From contig MEHQ01001023.1 in the NCBI GenBank assembly GCA_008828725.1, positions 143,341 to 207,340 of the forward strand: a stretch of DNA of 64,000 nt. The letters are read 5' to 3'. The notes under the pieces were generated by a model, which had not been told where the DNA came from, ran no database searches, and saw only the letters and a program-made list of their open reading frames with translations. This document shows positions 53,970 to 64,000 of this stretch, in pieces (position 1 is the first letter of the stretch; each line of letters opens with the position of its first letter). Both the position numbers and the translations under genes were made by a program. This DNA is from Saccharina japonica. Its lineage: Eukaryota > Sar > Phaeophyceae > Laminariales > Laminariaceae.

Positions 53970-54505
53970 TTCAGCCTGAACCGTTTGTCCAAGCGGCGGG
54001 TCTGGTTCGAAAAGAGGATGAAGATTGGGAGGAGATCAGCAGTTAAGAGATAAAACGGAGGAAGAAGCTGGAGACAACTTCAGCCTAAACCGCTTATTGA
54101 AGCGGCGGGTCTGGTTGGAAAGGAGATAGATGGAGACTGGTAGCAGTTCAGAGCAATCCCACGGTAGGGGTACCACTTTTAGGCTCAATATTTTCTGACC
54201 GGTTGTGCTTCTCACGTGAGTAACCACCGGATACTATTATTATTTTGCTGGCATATTTGTTGTTGGACTACCGCATTGGAAGGCTTGGTCGGATTGCGCG
54301 AATGAATGTTCCCGAAGTCATTTTTCGGGTGAGATATTGAGCTCCTCATGTGAGGAGCTTTCTGCTGCGCCCCTACCGTGGGATGACTCTTCAATCGTCA
54401 AGAGCTAAATAAGAGGACGGAGCTGGTAGTGATCGGGAAACAAAAACAAAACGCTTGTTCAAGCGGCGGGTCTGACTTGCGACGGTGGAGGAAAGTTCCG
54501 ATGAC
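53970..54505 (+). repeat. three degenerate coding-like repeats, one split by a MITE
   Basis: CAAGCGGCGGGTCTGG-type blocks at 53990, 54100 and 54460 read QPEPFVQAAGLVRKE, QPKPLIEAAGLVGKE and KNKTLVQAAGLTCDG in one frame. A GAG-ended MITE (54151-54389) lies between copies 2 and 3. Looks like exon-scale tandem duplication, now with stops. Confidence 0.5.
54151..54389. mobile_element. GAG-ended MITE with TTCA target duplication
   Basis: 239 bp with ends GAGCAATCCCACGGTAGGGG and, inverted, GAGTCATCCCACGGTAGGGG, flanked by TTCA on both sides. Palindrome AGCTCCTCATGTGAGGAGCT at 54340-54359. Confidence 0.85.
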
Positions 54506-54551
54506 GACGGCGGCCGCACTTTGTTAAGCTCTGGTGGACGGAAGGGCGTAA

Positions 54552-54790
54552 AATAGGTGGCGAAAAGTTGCGCTGGCACACCTTTGTGTCGTAAAAACAT
54601 CGTTTTTTTCAACACGTCCCGAAGGCATGATGCGGCTTGCCACACCACGCCTTCGCCTTCTGTGTGCCGCACCGTTTTCCCCCGAAGACGGGAAATATTG
54701 TGCGGGTCCTTTTTCGCCGCAGGCTATTGCGCCGCAGGCGAATTTTGTTTTTGGCGTGCTTTTCGCCGCAGGCGATTTGTTTACGTATGG
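54552..54790. repeat. relative of the left part of the 62297 element
   Basis: GTGGCGAAAAGTTGCGCTGG, GCGGCTTGCCACACCAC, TTCGCCGCAGGCGA repeated. Similar blocks occur at 62315-62545. Confidence 0.45.
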
Positions 54791-55123
54791 ATTTTTGTTT
54801 TTTTTTGTGTTGCTTTCGTTTTACATGCTTTATTTGGGGCTAGTTTCCTCTTTTGATATAGATTACTTTACTGCCTATGATAATTCGATTGTAACTATTG
54901 TTGTTGCCGTTTTCCTCTGCCTGAGGATGAAGCAGGCCTCAAACAGCTCGAAATGAGAGAGGAAATTTCTAGCTGGTGCAAAATATGAACTAAACGAGCT
55001 GGCAACACCGGGATCGTAACGCACCGCGAGTAGCGGAAACCCCGTGTCCTCCGAGAAGCGGCTACTATTTTTGACGATAACTCCGGGAGGCGCAATTAAG
55101 TAACCAACCCAGGAATTATATGC
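54791..55123. other. gene-free stretch
   Basis: AT-rich then mixed. Nothing recognised. Confidence 0.4.
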
Positions 55124-55371
55124 CTGACGCGTGCTACGATGGAGGTGTCACTTTTTGGCTCAAACGTTTTCAGAATGACCGAGGCTTCTTAGCCCAAAGC
55201 GTCGGATCCCATTGTTGTCTTGCAATATGTATTCAGAGTATCCGCAGGTCATGAGATTGTTGATTGGGTAGCACATGCATTTTTCTTCGATTTCAATGTT
55301 TCGGTGAGGTATGGAGCTCCTCAAGTGAGGGGCTCAGAAACAACCCGGTGAACCTCTACCGTAGCATGCAT
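55124..55371 (-). mobile_element. TIR-3 element (complete)
   Basis: 248 bp with ends GACGCGTGCTACGATGGAGG and, inverted, GATGCATGCTACGGTAGAGG. Palindrome GAGCTCCTCAAGTGAGGGGCTC at 55314-55335. Confidence 0.75.
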
Positions 55372-57026
55372 CACCTGTACTAATATATGGTTTTGGCTGC
55401 GGTGGCAGCGTTCAAGACTACACGCTTAGGGATTCGTTTAGGGTTCAGGGCGAGGCTTGGCCCTGCAGTAGTCATTAGCTTTGAATCCAGGACGAGATGC
55501 TTCCGAGTCCTTGAACAGAGTTCATCCGCGAACTGAAATTGGATAACGACGATGAGCTTTTTCTATATTATTGATTGACGCAGGGTAGAGGTGGCAACGA
55601 AGACCTGTTCAACAAGCAAACCAGGCCGGGGACACTGCAGCCGGTGGCTCCTATGCAAGCACCTCACAACATGTCTGAGGCTCATTGATCGTCACTTTGT
55701 CTTTGTTTCTTACTGAAAATGCATCACATTCTAAGGCAGCTTGCATCACGTTTAAAAGAGGAAAAACCGAGCGGGTTAGACGGGCATTTTGAGTATATTG
55801 ATGCACGTATGGTGAAAAAAACAGCCTCCGGGCCCCCTCCGGTGGGCCGCACCACGAGTCGGACGCCGACTTTACGCCCTTGCGGACACTACCTGATTCG
55901 GAGGGGGGGTGTTACGGCCGCCAGCATGGGACCAGCTTAAGCACGATGGGTCGAGGTTTGCTGCCACGAGTCATCGAGCGCAGAGGCGTGGTGTTTTTTG
56001 TCTGTGGGTTTAGGATCCCCCCCCCCCCCCCAAGCCGTTTGATTTATCCCCGTCCGTTCCTGAACCCGACCCAACCGGTTCCTAACCCGAATGCATGACG
56101 CGATACTTCTAGGCAGACACGCGCACGCTTTGTTTGCTCCAGCGACTTTGCGTGTTGTAAAGTGCTCGACTGCAATAAGAGTAGGAGGGTGGATAACTAA
56201 TGTATTCGTTCGCACCCTTGCACCGTCAGCGAAGCCCTCTTGAACTATTAATATTAATACTACTAATAATACGTGTGTGTGGTGTTTGTGAATCGGAACT
56301 ACGATCTAGCAGTTGATACGCAGTTAGTAGTTCCTCTGCACATATGCATGAATTCAGAAAACGGCGAGTGACTCTCCTGGGTGCTGCCAAACGTGTTCGC
56401 GCCGTAGATCTTCCCACGCAGGCGAACTTCCTTAGATGTGCCCGCACTGAAAATAGAGTCTTTTCAACCACAACGACCAGGTGGCACACCAACCAGGCAT
56501 CCCTCTCGTTAGGACTAGGGTTTTAGGGTTAGAGTTAAGAGTTCCGGGTCGGGGTGGTGGCCGCCGTTAGTCGAAGTAAAAAATAAGCTCACCGTCACGA
56601 ACGAATGCCTTACAGCTTCGTCACAAACACCTACCTCACTAGAAACAACATCATTTTATGCGGGCACGTCTAAGAAGTTCGCCTGCTCGGGCCGTTTCAC
56701 GGCGGCTGCTGCCAAACAGGTCGATTCTTATTCTTCATTTATTTACCATTCATTCTTCTGCGTACTGATATTATTCCCTCCCGACGTTTTTGAGGCTTTT
56801 TTGGGGGTTGAGGTGTTTTTTTTTCTTCGCGTTCCACTTTTGTTTCCAAAATGGTTTTCTGTAATCATAATTGGACTCGACTCGCTCGATCTGGCGAGTC
56901 TGTTTCCCCACCTTTCTTGTACCCATCCGTTTCCCCACCTACCTTTGTTTTTCATCCATCGTTTCCTCACCTTTTTTTTTTTTTTTTTTCTGCGTGCTGA
57001 TTTGAGTCTCCACAGCAATGTGGAAG
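55372..57026. other. gene-free stretch
   Basis: Contains GGACTAGGGTTTTAGGGTTAG near 56515 (telomere-like), C-run at 56019, T-run at 56976. No exon recognised. Confidence 0.35.
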
Positions 57027-58105
57027 ATTGGATAAAGAAAATCTGGAGTTTGTGGAGAGGTACTGAATCGTGGGCATGATTGATAGGGGATGGGGAATAG
57101 GGTCATCATTGTTGGGAGGTTGCAGTGAGCGGTTATTGCACTGCAAGTGCAGAGAGAGGAGGCTGGGAAGTGTTGACATAGAAAGAAAGAGAGAGTACCA
57201 ACTATAATAGTACGGGGCTCTACTCGTGGGTGCGCGCGAGCAAGGAGGGGTCTGGCACTGGATGGGAGTTCGGCGAGTTGAGACAAGAAGGGGGGGGGCG
57301 CGTGTCAAAGATGGAAATCCAACGTCAGGGGAGGTGGCAGCGCGATGCCTTTTATTATTATTATTGAAAGGCTATGTAAATAAATGCGACAAGAAGAGAG
57401 CAGGAGGAAAAGGTTCCAAGGGTTTTAGCTTACAATGCGATGCAGCGGCCGGAAGAACTTAGCCAGGACAGGGGACTGAGAGGGGAGGGTGCAAAGTAAG
57501 AAACACCTATGAATATGGGGGTTTGGTGGTAGTACTGGGTGGTAGGGCATGCAAAACGGTTTGGGGAGAGTTCGCAGAGAAGAGATGAAGAGACTGGTTT
57601 AAGGTGGGGTTAAAGTACGGTAGAGTTTACAGGAGAAAGTGGCAGTCTATATCGAGTCTGTTTTATATGTGCTATAGATTAAGTGTGGATATGGCCCAGC
57701 ACTTGCTAATAATCATTCCAGATTTATGAAAAAAAACAAAATGAAAGATTGAACGAAGGAAATCTGGAGTTTGTGGAGAGGTACTGAATCGTTGGCGTGA
57801 TTGATAGGGGATGGGGAATAGGGCCATCATTGTTGGGAGGTTGCAGTGAGAGGTTGCACTGGAAGCGCAGAGGAGGCTGGGAAGGGTTGACATAGAAAGG
57901 AAGAGTACCAGCTACTGTAGTACTGGGCTCTACTCGTGGGTGTGGGCGAGCAGGGGTCTGGCACTGGGTGGGAGTTCGGCGAGTTGAACCAAGAACCCGC
58001 CCGCCCTCACTAGGAGGGTAGGGTTTCCAGGAGAAAGTGGCAGTCTATATCGGGTGTGTTTTATATGTGCTATATAGATTAAGTGTGGATATTATCCAGC
58101 ACCAG
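57027..58105. repeat. tandem duplication, second copy shortened
   Basis: Block 57027-57290 (GGAGTTTGTGGAGAGGTACT, GGGGATGGGGAATAGGGTCA, CTGGGAGTTCGGCGAGTTGA-like) recurs at 57760-57985. Block 57630-57705 (GAAAGTGGCAGTCTATATCG, TAGATTAAGTGTGGATAT) recurs at 58030-58105, in the same order. Copy 2 lacks about 300 bp. Confidence 0.85.
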
Positions 58106-58375
58106 GTACTTGTTAATAAGCTGCACATTGTCGGATAGCAAATATGATACTAATATTAATAATAATTTTCCAGACTCATGAACAAAACAAAGTATTACTT
58201 TATAGTAAATAGGACAAGAATAGGACCAAATTTAGTATCGTAGTGTTATTAATAATAACAATAGTGAAAACAGGGAAACAAGTATACGATAGGTTCTGTG
58301 TGTGCCGTACTGTTGTAAATATTATATATCACGAGTATATATATACCTGGTATGTCCTATTTTTTTTTCAGATGC

Positions 58376-58655
58376 GTGCTACGACAGAGGTGCACCATGT
58401 ATTTTCTGAGCTCCTCACTTGAGGAGCTCCATACTAATAGTAAGTAATAGTAAGCCACCTGCCTTTTGGAGGAAAACAAAAGCGCTACCCGATGAGCAAT
58501 CGCATGAACTGAGACTACTGCTGTGAATACGATTGCAACATAAGAATGAAAGTCTGATCATTTTGGGTTAAAGAGCCTTTACTAGGAGGTCATTCGGAAA
58601 ACGTTTCAGCCAAAAAAAGGTATACCTTATACCATATACCTCTATCGTAGCACTC
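58376..58655 (+). mobile_element. TIR-3 element (complete)
   Basis: Ends ATGCGTGCTACGACAGAGGT and, inverted, ACGAGTGCTACGATAGAGGT. Perfect palindrome GAGCTCCTCACTTGAGGAGCTC-type at 58408-58429 (central two bases unpaired), then AATAGTAAGTAATAG and GGCCAAAAAAAGGTATACC-like block. Confidence 0.8.
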
Positions 58656-58764
58656 GTCTATAGTCCCCTCCTAATGTATGTACTCGCTCGTAGGCGTGCC
58701 TTCCGCAGTAAGGCTATACTTAATGATGTACGATGGTCCCCCATCATATTAGTACCAGGTAGTA

Positions 58765-59010
58765 CATTACCGGCCCTCTCACAAGAAACCGGAAATCGGG
58801 CTCAGGCTGACTTTCCTATTCCTGGAGGGCGCAAAAGTACACTTTCTTGCGTTGCATTTTCTTGTTTCGGTCCCCAAAAAAGACTTTTTCCTAGTAGTGC
58901 ACAAGCATTTCCCCGCACGCGTGATGGACTTTGTGTATTGTTCCATGTATTAGAGGATCATCGCCCCCCCCCCCCCCCCAGGTACCTCCCCTTCTCATAG
59001 TGTTGGGGGG

Positions 59011-59058
<48 letters not shown>

Positions 59059-60893
59059 CCCCGCCCCGCACCCCAATAGCGGTAACTAGCTTCTACGCCA
59101 GACCTTTCCTTGCTACGGAAAGCTACTCTGATTCGGGGCCACACAAAGGAAATCCTCTCCCCGAGCTATTGTACTGCACAGACAGGTCACCTGGTGGTGG
59201 TCTGTTAGGCGCACGGTTGGCATGCAAGCCCTGCTACTAGATCGTGCGGTCGACGCCACCCCCTCGCCCAAGACGACACGCTTGCGCTTGGGCCTGGAGC
59301 ATCGTTGACTCCATCCTCTTCTTTGTCTTATTCATCATTTTCATCCTCGTAACCTTCCCCTAAGGGGCTCTCTTTGTCAGACCCACCGGTCTGAGCAAAA
59401 GGCACTCCAGCTACGCCCAAGACCCCCCCCCGCCGACGAGCTGTCCACAGAGTACTTGGTCAACGGAAGCTTCACGTTGTGTGTGCTGTCGTCGCGGTCG
59501 ACAAAAAATCTGTAGTCGTAGAGATGGCGGGTGCGCGCTTGAGCCTGCCGCGTGATAGTCCCCTTCAGCCACCCGACACCCAACCGCAGCATCATCGGCC
59601 TCTTTACGAGTGCGGCGGTGAGTGCCGCAGGTAGGTGCTGAGTTCGCCAGGACGTACCCCGTGAGGGTTTGGAGGGGCAGGAGCTCCTCGCCTTCGTCGA
59701 GGTAGTCGTCAACATCTAGGGTTACTAGTTCGTCGTTCGCGCCGCTGTTGCTCTCGCCTCCTTCCTCGTCCGAGTCGTCCTCCTCGCCGCTTGAGCCCGG
59801 CGGGTATTCCTCGTCGGCAAGAGAAGCAGGCGAGGGCCGGCAGTACATCCTCCAATGGCTCCGGCGTGCTGTCCGCGCCTATGGAGGAAAACTTCCCCTG
59901 CCAGTCTTCTCGAACAGGGGCCTGCGATACTCGATGCCCATCTCCACGTCGATCGTTTTCGCCGCTCCACCGACGCATTGCGTGGTCAAAATTATACGCT
60001 GGGATACCGTCAGCTTCAAGGGTATGCGGCAAACAGAGAAAACGACACCACACTCCTAGGAAGGTCTGAATGAAAACAAACCGGAGCGCTGTGATCACAG
60101 AACGAAATGAGCGAAAAACGTTTGTTTTTTTCGTTTTTGTTCCTTTTTTTTTTCACTTGGGTTTAGAGACCCCCCCCTATTTTTTTTCGCTGGGCGGGGG
60201 GGGGGGGGGGGGGGGGGGGTCGGGGGTTATTAAAAAAAGGATGATTTATTGTTTCCTGGGAGCACAACGGTCCGGTTGGTTTTTCATTCTGAGCTTTGGG
60301 GGTAGTGGGGTGTCAGGGACTCGGATCCTTGTATGCCCTTGTCAGGTTATTTGACTCCCACAACCCCACATGGTCGGCGTCCAGCAGCCACTTGTCGAGG
60401 GCCTTGTCCACGTGCACCTTGAAAAGGCGCCCGTAGCCTGCATCTACAGGCTGGATCTCGTCCGTGCATCCCGCGGGCAGAATCCAGAGCAACGTATTGC
60501 ACTGCTACATTAACAAGCTCTTAAAAAGATCGTCCGCCGTCTGGCCGTGAAGGTTGTCGGCAAACAAGATGAACTGCTCGTCGGGCGCTCCGAGAGAAGA
60601 GCCGCACAACGCCTTGCGGTATACGGGTCGCCGGCCCAGGATGTACAGAAAGAGGAGCCAGCCCAAGCGCAACCCTGCCAGCTCGCGTCCACTCCCCGGT
60701 GCCACGCTGCCTTTCCCAATGCAGTGATCCTCGCCCTGCTTTCCCCTGAGTGCCAATTTTGTGTTTTTAAGGGCCCGGGGATGATGACATATATACAGAC
60801 AGGCTGACATTTTTGTATTAAAAAAAGAAGGGTATACGAAAGTTTGAAAAACAAATGGCAAAAAACTACTTTCTTATGAGCGGGCCGGTACTG
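58765..60893. mobile_element. pogo-like DNA transposon, full ends, dead transposase
   Basis: 2129 bp between TA dinucleotides. Ends CATTACCGGCCCTCTCACAA and, inverted, CAGTACCGGCCCGCTCATAA. The left 55 bp match one end of the 175-bp MITE at 6170-6344 and the right 25 bp match the other. Inside is a minus-strand DDE transposase remnant, a C-run of about 45 (59013-59057) and a G-run (60196-60219). Confidence 0.8.
59409..60861 (-). pseudogene. pogo/Tigger-type DDE transposase remnant
   Basis: The enzyme cuts and pastes the element. Family pieces appear in order but in changing frames: AAWHRGVDASWQGCAWA, FILFADNLHGQTADDLF with one catalytic Asp, a TAA, then LLWILPAGCTDEIQPVDAGY, GRLFKVHVDKALDKWLLDAD, VGLWESNN, later LTVSQRIILTTQ and DSTPEPLEDVLPA, and an acidic tail SDEEGGESNSGANDELVTL. 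LPAGCTDEIQPVDAG corresponds to the family's LPPNCTDLLQPVDAG-type motif. Several frameshifts and at least one stop; inactive. Confidence 0.75.
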
Positions 60894-60972
60894 TATAATA
60901 AAACATGAATATATGCTCGTATTCTTCTTGTAGTAATGGAAACATTAATATTATTTACGCACCGACCATCTT

Positions 60973-61467
60973 ATGTCGTACGCCAAGGCTCTCAAGAAGA
61001 TACAATGCGAGAGCATTGAGACGGCCATCCGCAAACGACGCCTCCTCTTTGCGGGGGCCGTACAGCGCACGACCAAAGAGCGGCTGACCAGGCGGGTGAT
61101 GTTTGGGACGATCGTCGGTGGGACGAACCTGGGACCTGGCCGACCAGAAAAGAGCTGGGCACAATGTCTAGCCGATGACCTCAGGGTTTTTCGAGTGACA
61201 GAGGGCTCCACAGAACGCCCCCCTTTAATGTTCGGAGCAGAGACGTTACCATGGCCGAGGGCGGCTAAGAAGAGTGGAGTGTGGTATCGAGGGGTCGTTG
61301 AGGCGGCGGACCATTTTATGGCGAGGTGGCTCAGGGCCGAAGCGGAGAGGAGCTGGCTACGGCATGCAGCTGAGGACGCCAAGAGAGGCGACATGGAGAG
61401 GGGAGGGGGGGGCAGGGGCGGCCGTACTGATACATTACAGCTGTCGACGAATGCAGAAACGAAATAA
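60973..61467 (+). pseudogene. non-LTR retrotransposon (LINE) ORF2 C-terminus
   Basis: 165 codons with RKRRLLFAGAVQRTTKERLT, RRVMFGTIVGG and GPGRPEKSWAQCLADDLRVF. This is the RRL.(F/W).GH..R....RLP...GRP..W..C...DL pattern found after the reverse transcriptase in many LINEs. 5' truncated, as LINE copies usually are; begins about 80 bp after the pogo-like element. Ends at TAA 61465-61467. Confidence 0.7.
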
Positions 61468-62094
61468 ATGGTAGATCGTGCGGCAAGGTATCGGCTCGAC
61501 TAGCCCTTGAATTAATAATATACTAAGAATTCTATTATTTGTTCTATTTTGTTTGTTTGTTTCTTGTTGAGTTGTTCACTGGGGGGGGGGGCGCGGCAGA
61601 GGTAGTAACGGCTCTTGACACCGTTTTTGATGAGAGTAGGAAGGAGATGGTGTATAGAAGGTGTGACATGGTCCCCGTATCGGTTTTGTAGCAGATACGA
61701 CGGGAACTCGTTTTTATCATCGCCTTGATGAGAACGATTTTTACTATTTTCCTACTCTCGTGTCTTCTTTTTTGGTTTTTGCCTTCTTTCTCCCTTTATT
61801 TCCGCCGTATGCCGGTGTCTTCCCCTTCTTCGTGTTGCCTCGCCCGTGCAGCAGTTATCTATTCCTCTTGGGCACGTGTGCTTTTCTTCTACTGCTGTAG
61901 GGGTGCTTCTGTCTCCCTGCGTCATTTGTATTCTGCTTCATTTCAGAATTACTTTTTTCCTTGTCTTTTTGTTCTTATTTTTCGGTTCGGCTCGTGTCGT
62001 ATTGGAAATCCTCCGTTTTGTGGACCACGTCACGAGTCACGAGTCACGAGGTGAATAAATATATATATACTCAAATATATGTGTGCCGTTTTTA
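61468..62094. other. gene-free stretch
   Basis: Pyrimidine-rich on the plus strand. Triple CACGAGT at 62030-62048. No exon recognised. Confidence 0.4.
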
Positions 62095-62296
62095 TTTTAT
62101 TTTTTTCCATTCCATTTAATATCTTCGCCCCTTGTATTCTCTCTCTCTTTTTTAGTCGTAACTCAGATCCGGGGTCACTAAGCAGGCTCTTCTCCTCTTT
62201 CCCCATTACGTGCGGTAGCTGCCTTGTATTTTTATCGCGAGAATATTTCAGCAATTATTGTAAATTCCTTCCCTCGTCGACTCGTCGAATTGTGCC

Positions 62297-63113
62297 CACC
62301 AGGGTTTATAATTAGGCGGTGAAATGTTGCGCAGTTGCACCATTTTTCTGAGAAATCGGCGCAGCGCACCACGAAAGGGAGTAGATGTGCGGCTTGCCGT
62401 ACATCCGTTTTCGGTCCCCGCACCTTTGTGGGCCGCAGGCCCCAAAAAATGTGCGGGGCCAAATTCGCCGAAGGCGTTTTTTTTTTTTGGGTCTGTTTTC
62501 GCCGTCGTGGTAAATTGTTTTGGTCTGTTTTCGGCGAAGGCGAAACTTTTTTTTTGCGGCCTTTTTTGTGATGTTTTCGACAATTTCATGCTGAATTTCT
62601 CTGTGGTTTTCTTTTTTAGGGAACCAAGTTCAAACTTATGACGTTTTTATGTGTCCAACGATCAGATAAGGTTTCAAAGGCTCGTAAATATAGAGGAAGA
62701 GGTGGTTTGAATGTTTCAATGGTTCGAATGATAATCAAATGAGAAAAAAAAGCTTTCATGATGAGTAAGTTGCCCCGTGATAAATAATAATGCCGTATTG
62801 ATGGTATATCCATCAGGTATGCATGCATGCAGTTTTGTGCAGCAGCAGCGTTTGTCCTTGTTTCTTTGCTCTTTGCATGACATTCTAAGCCAGTCTGACT
62901 CACGCCTGCTATAGGGCGAGATGAGCGAATGAGACACACTTTTTGAGTAATTTTACGCATATATGTCCAAAATTTTCGCCTCCGGCGGCCCTCCGGGGGC
63001 CCAGGCGGGGCGCGCACCTCGCCTCCGGCTCGTGGTGCGCGACGCGCACCACGTTTTTCGCCCGTGGTGCGCTGCGCGCACCACGCGCTGGAACACTAAT
63101 TATAACCCTGGTG
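62297..63113. mobile_element. 817-bp inverted-repeat element inside the SINE
   Basis: Ends CACCAGGGTTTATAATTAGG and, inverted, CACCAGGGTTATAATTAGTG. The uninterrupted SINE shows TGTGCCTATATACCC at the site; here the flanks are TGTGCC and CCTACCC. Interior has GCCGAAGGCG-type motifs and two hairpins near the right end; no coding region. Confidence 0.75.
63031..63085. repeat. twin perfect hairpins
   Basis: CGTGGTGCGC, three bases, GCGCACCACG at 63031-63053 and again at 63063-63085. The first is followed by five T. Both lie about 30 bp from the right end of the 817-bp element. Confidence 0.9.
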
Positions 63114-63279
63114 CCTACCCACGCAATAATAGGCGCTCTCGACAGCACTCGGTGTCATTTGAAGAATACAAATCTCCATAATAAGGGGGCTCGAACCCTC
63201 GACACCAACGCTATAGCTATAGCAAGCTTCGTGGTTATCTGCTATCATTATAGACCACCGGGGCGACCGCGGCCTACTG

Positions 63280-63440
63280 GTTGATAGGTCAAAATCCTTG
63301 GGCAAGTTGATCGATCAAAATCCTTCGGGGAGTTGATTGATCAAAATCCTTGGGAGTATTTCGTATACGAAGGAAGACTAAGATTTACTATCACCATTGC
63401 TTCGTCCACTATTGGTTGATTGATCAAAATCCTTGGAGGC
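63280..63440. repeat. GATCAAAATCCTTGG repeats
   Basis: GTTGAT(C/T)GATCAAAATCC occurs four times, three in tandem and one about 75 bp on. Confidence 0.85.
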
Positions 63441-64000
63441 GGCCTCATCAGACATCTGACTTGGTTTGACGTGAAAACACGAAAACAAGAAATTTCTCTA
63501 TTACCCCGAGGGCGTCCCGAAAAATATTCTTTCGACACCCAACCAACTACAGTTAGGGTGGGTCTTAACGAGCAAATAAAAAATGAAAATAAAAAATGAA
63601 AATGACGAACAGCCTTTTGTTTTTTGATAAAAAAACGCAGTTGAGTCCAAACGACAGCCAACTTTATCTGAAAAAAAAAACGAAAATAGAAGTAAAAACT
63701 CGCGGTGCAACTTCTTTTTTGAATCACGGAATAGTTCAACCGCCACCGCATATGGACTCGCGGCGAATGCACCCAACGACGCAGCTGCACAAACCCAACT
63801 CGCACGCGCGAGGCACCCCTGAGAGCAAGCGGTGCTCGTGGTCCAACCCGCTCCCTCGGGAAGGCCCTGGAAGTTGTGTTTGGGCCCTCGCCGTTTGTCG
63901 GCAGACATTGGGCCGCTCTCTGGCACCCCCATCGCAAAATATATCGCCACAGGCACCTCCTGACCCTCTGGTTTCTTGCATAGGCACAGCTTGGTTATAC
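63441..64000. other. gene-free end of window
   Basis: A-runs and a GC-rich minus-strand frame at 63740-63990 without recognisable motifs. It could be the edge of a gene beyond the window, but nothing supports that. Confidence 0.35.

Larger units (their letters stand above)
62095..63275 (-). mobile_element. tRNA-headed SINE, copy 2, split by another element
   Basis: Tail half 62095-62296 (GTCGTAACTCAGATCCGGGG, TTATCGCGAGAATATTTCAG) and head half 63114-63275 (TAGGCGCTCTCGACAGC; inverted head GGTCGCCCCGGTGGTCTATA; B-box GGGTTCGAGCCCC). Together they match 5818-6160 once the 817-bp insert is left out. Confidence 0.65.

Noticed and set aside
63031-63060. Hairpin plus T-run as a transcription terminator
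   Set aside because: Intrinsic terminators of this kind belong to bacteria; this is in a eukaryotic transposon.
63129-63275. A functional tRNA gene
   Set aside because: A- and B-box-like motifs are present, but no clean cloverleaf or acceptor stem is seen and the same unit recurs at 5.8-6.2 kb with a longer body; a SINE head fits better.

Overview
The window is eukaryotic nuclear DNA. Genes are few, cut into short exons by kilobase-size introns, and embedded in dense transposon debris and simple repeats. The gene set fits a brown alga or a close stramenopile: a FAM149-type cilium protein, proteasome subunit alpha-4, an OMS1-like methyltransferase, and a sulfotransferase next to an exostosin-like glycosyltransferase (the enzyme types that build sulfated wall polysaccharides). 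That placement is inference. There is one assembly gap (27192-27215) and no rRNA, tRNA gene or CRISPR array.

Layout: 1-3195 is the 3' half of a Ty1/copia retrotransposon with one in-frame stop and its 3' LTR. 3935-5209 (+) encodes a FAM149/DUF3719 protein rich in single-residue runs. 5.3-9.4 kb is a field of small transposons (a tRNA-headed SINE, pogo-like and piggyBac-like MITEs). 9409-18467 (-) is PSMA4, with five exons located, one internal stretch missing, and introns full of satellites. 18.5-20.2 kb is a divergent intergenic region. 20186-26236 (+) is the methyltransferase, five exons. 26.5-29.4 kb holds MITEs and the gap. 29450-33406 (-) is a sulfotransferase with apparent frameshifts. 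38132-39247 (-) holds the last two exons of an exostosin-like gene. From 40 kb to the end no intact host gene was recognised. This part holds a foldback element, LINE and Ty3/gypsy fragments, a 2.1 kb pogo-like transposon with a broken transposase (58765-60893), a LINE 3' end and a second SINE copy split by another inverted-repeat element.

The strongest results are comparative and internal to the window. The pogo-like transposon and a 175-bp MITE share ends. A SINE copy split by an 817-bp element has an unsplit relative that shows the empty site. Two MITE families with different ends share one 22-bp palindrome. A dispersed repeat carries a cysteine-rich open frame. Two unrelated genes each need a GC-AG intron with a GCGAG donor.
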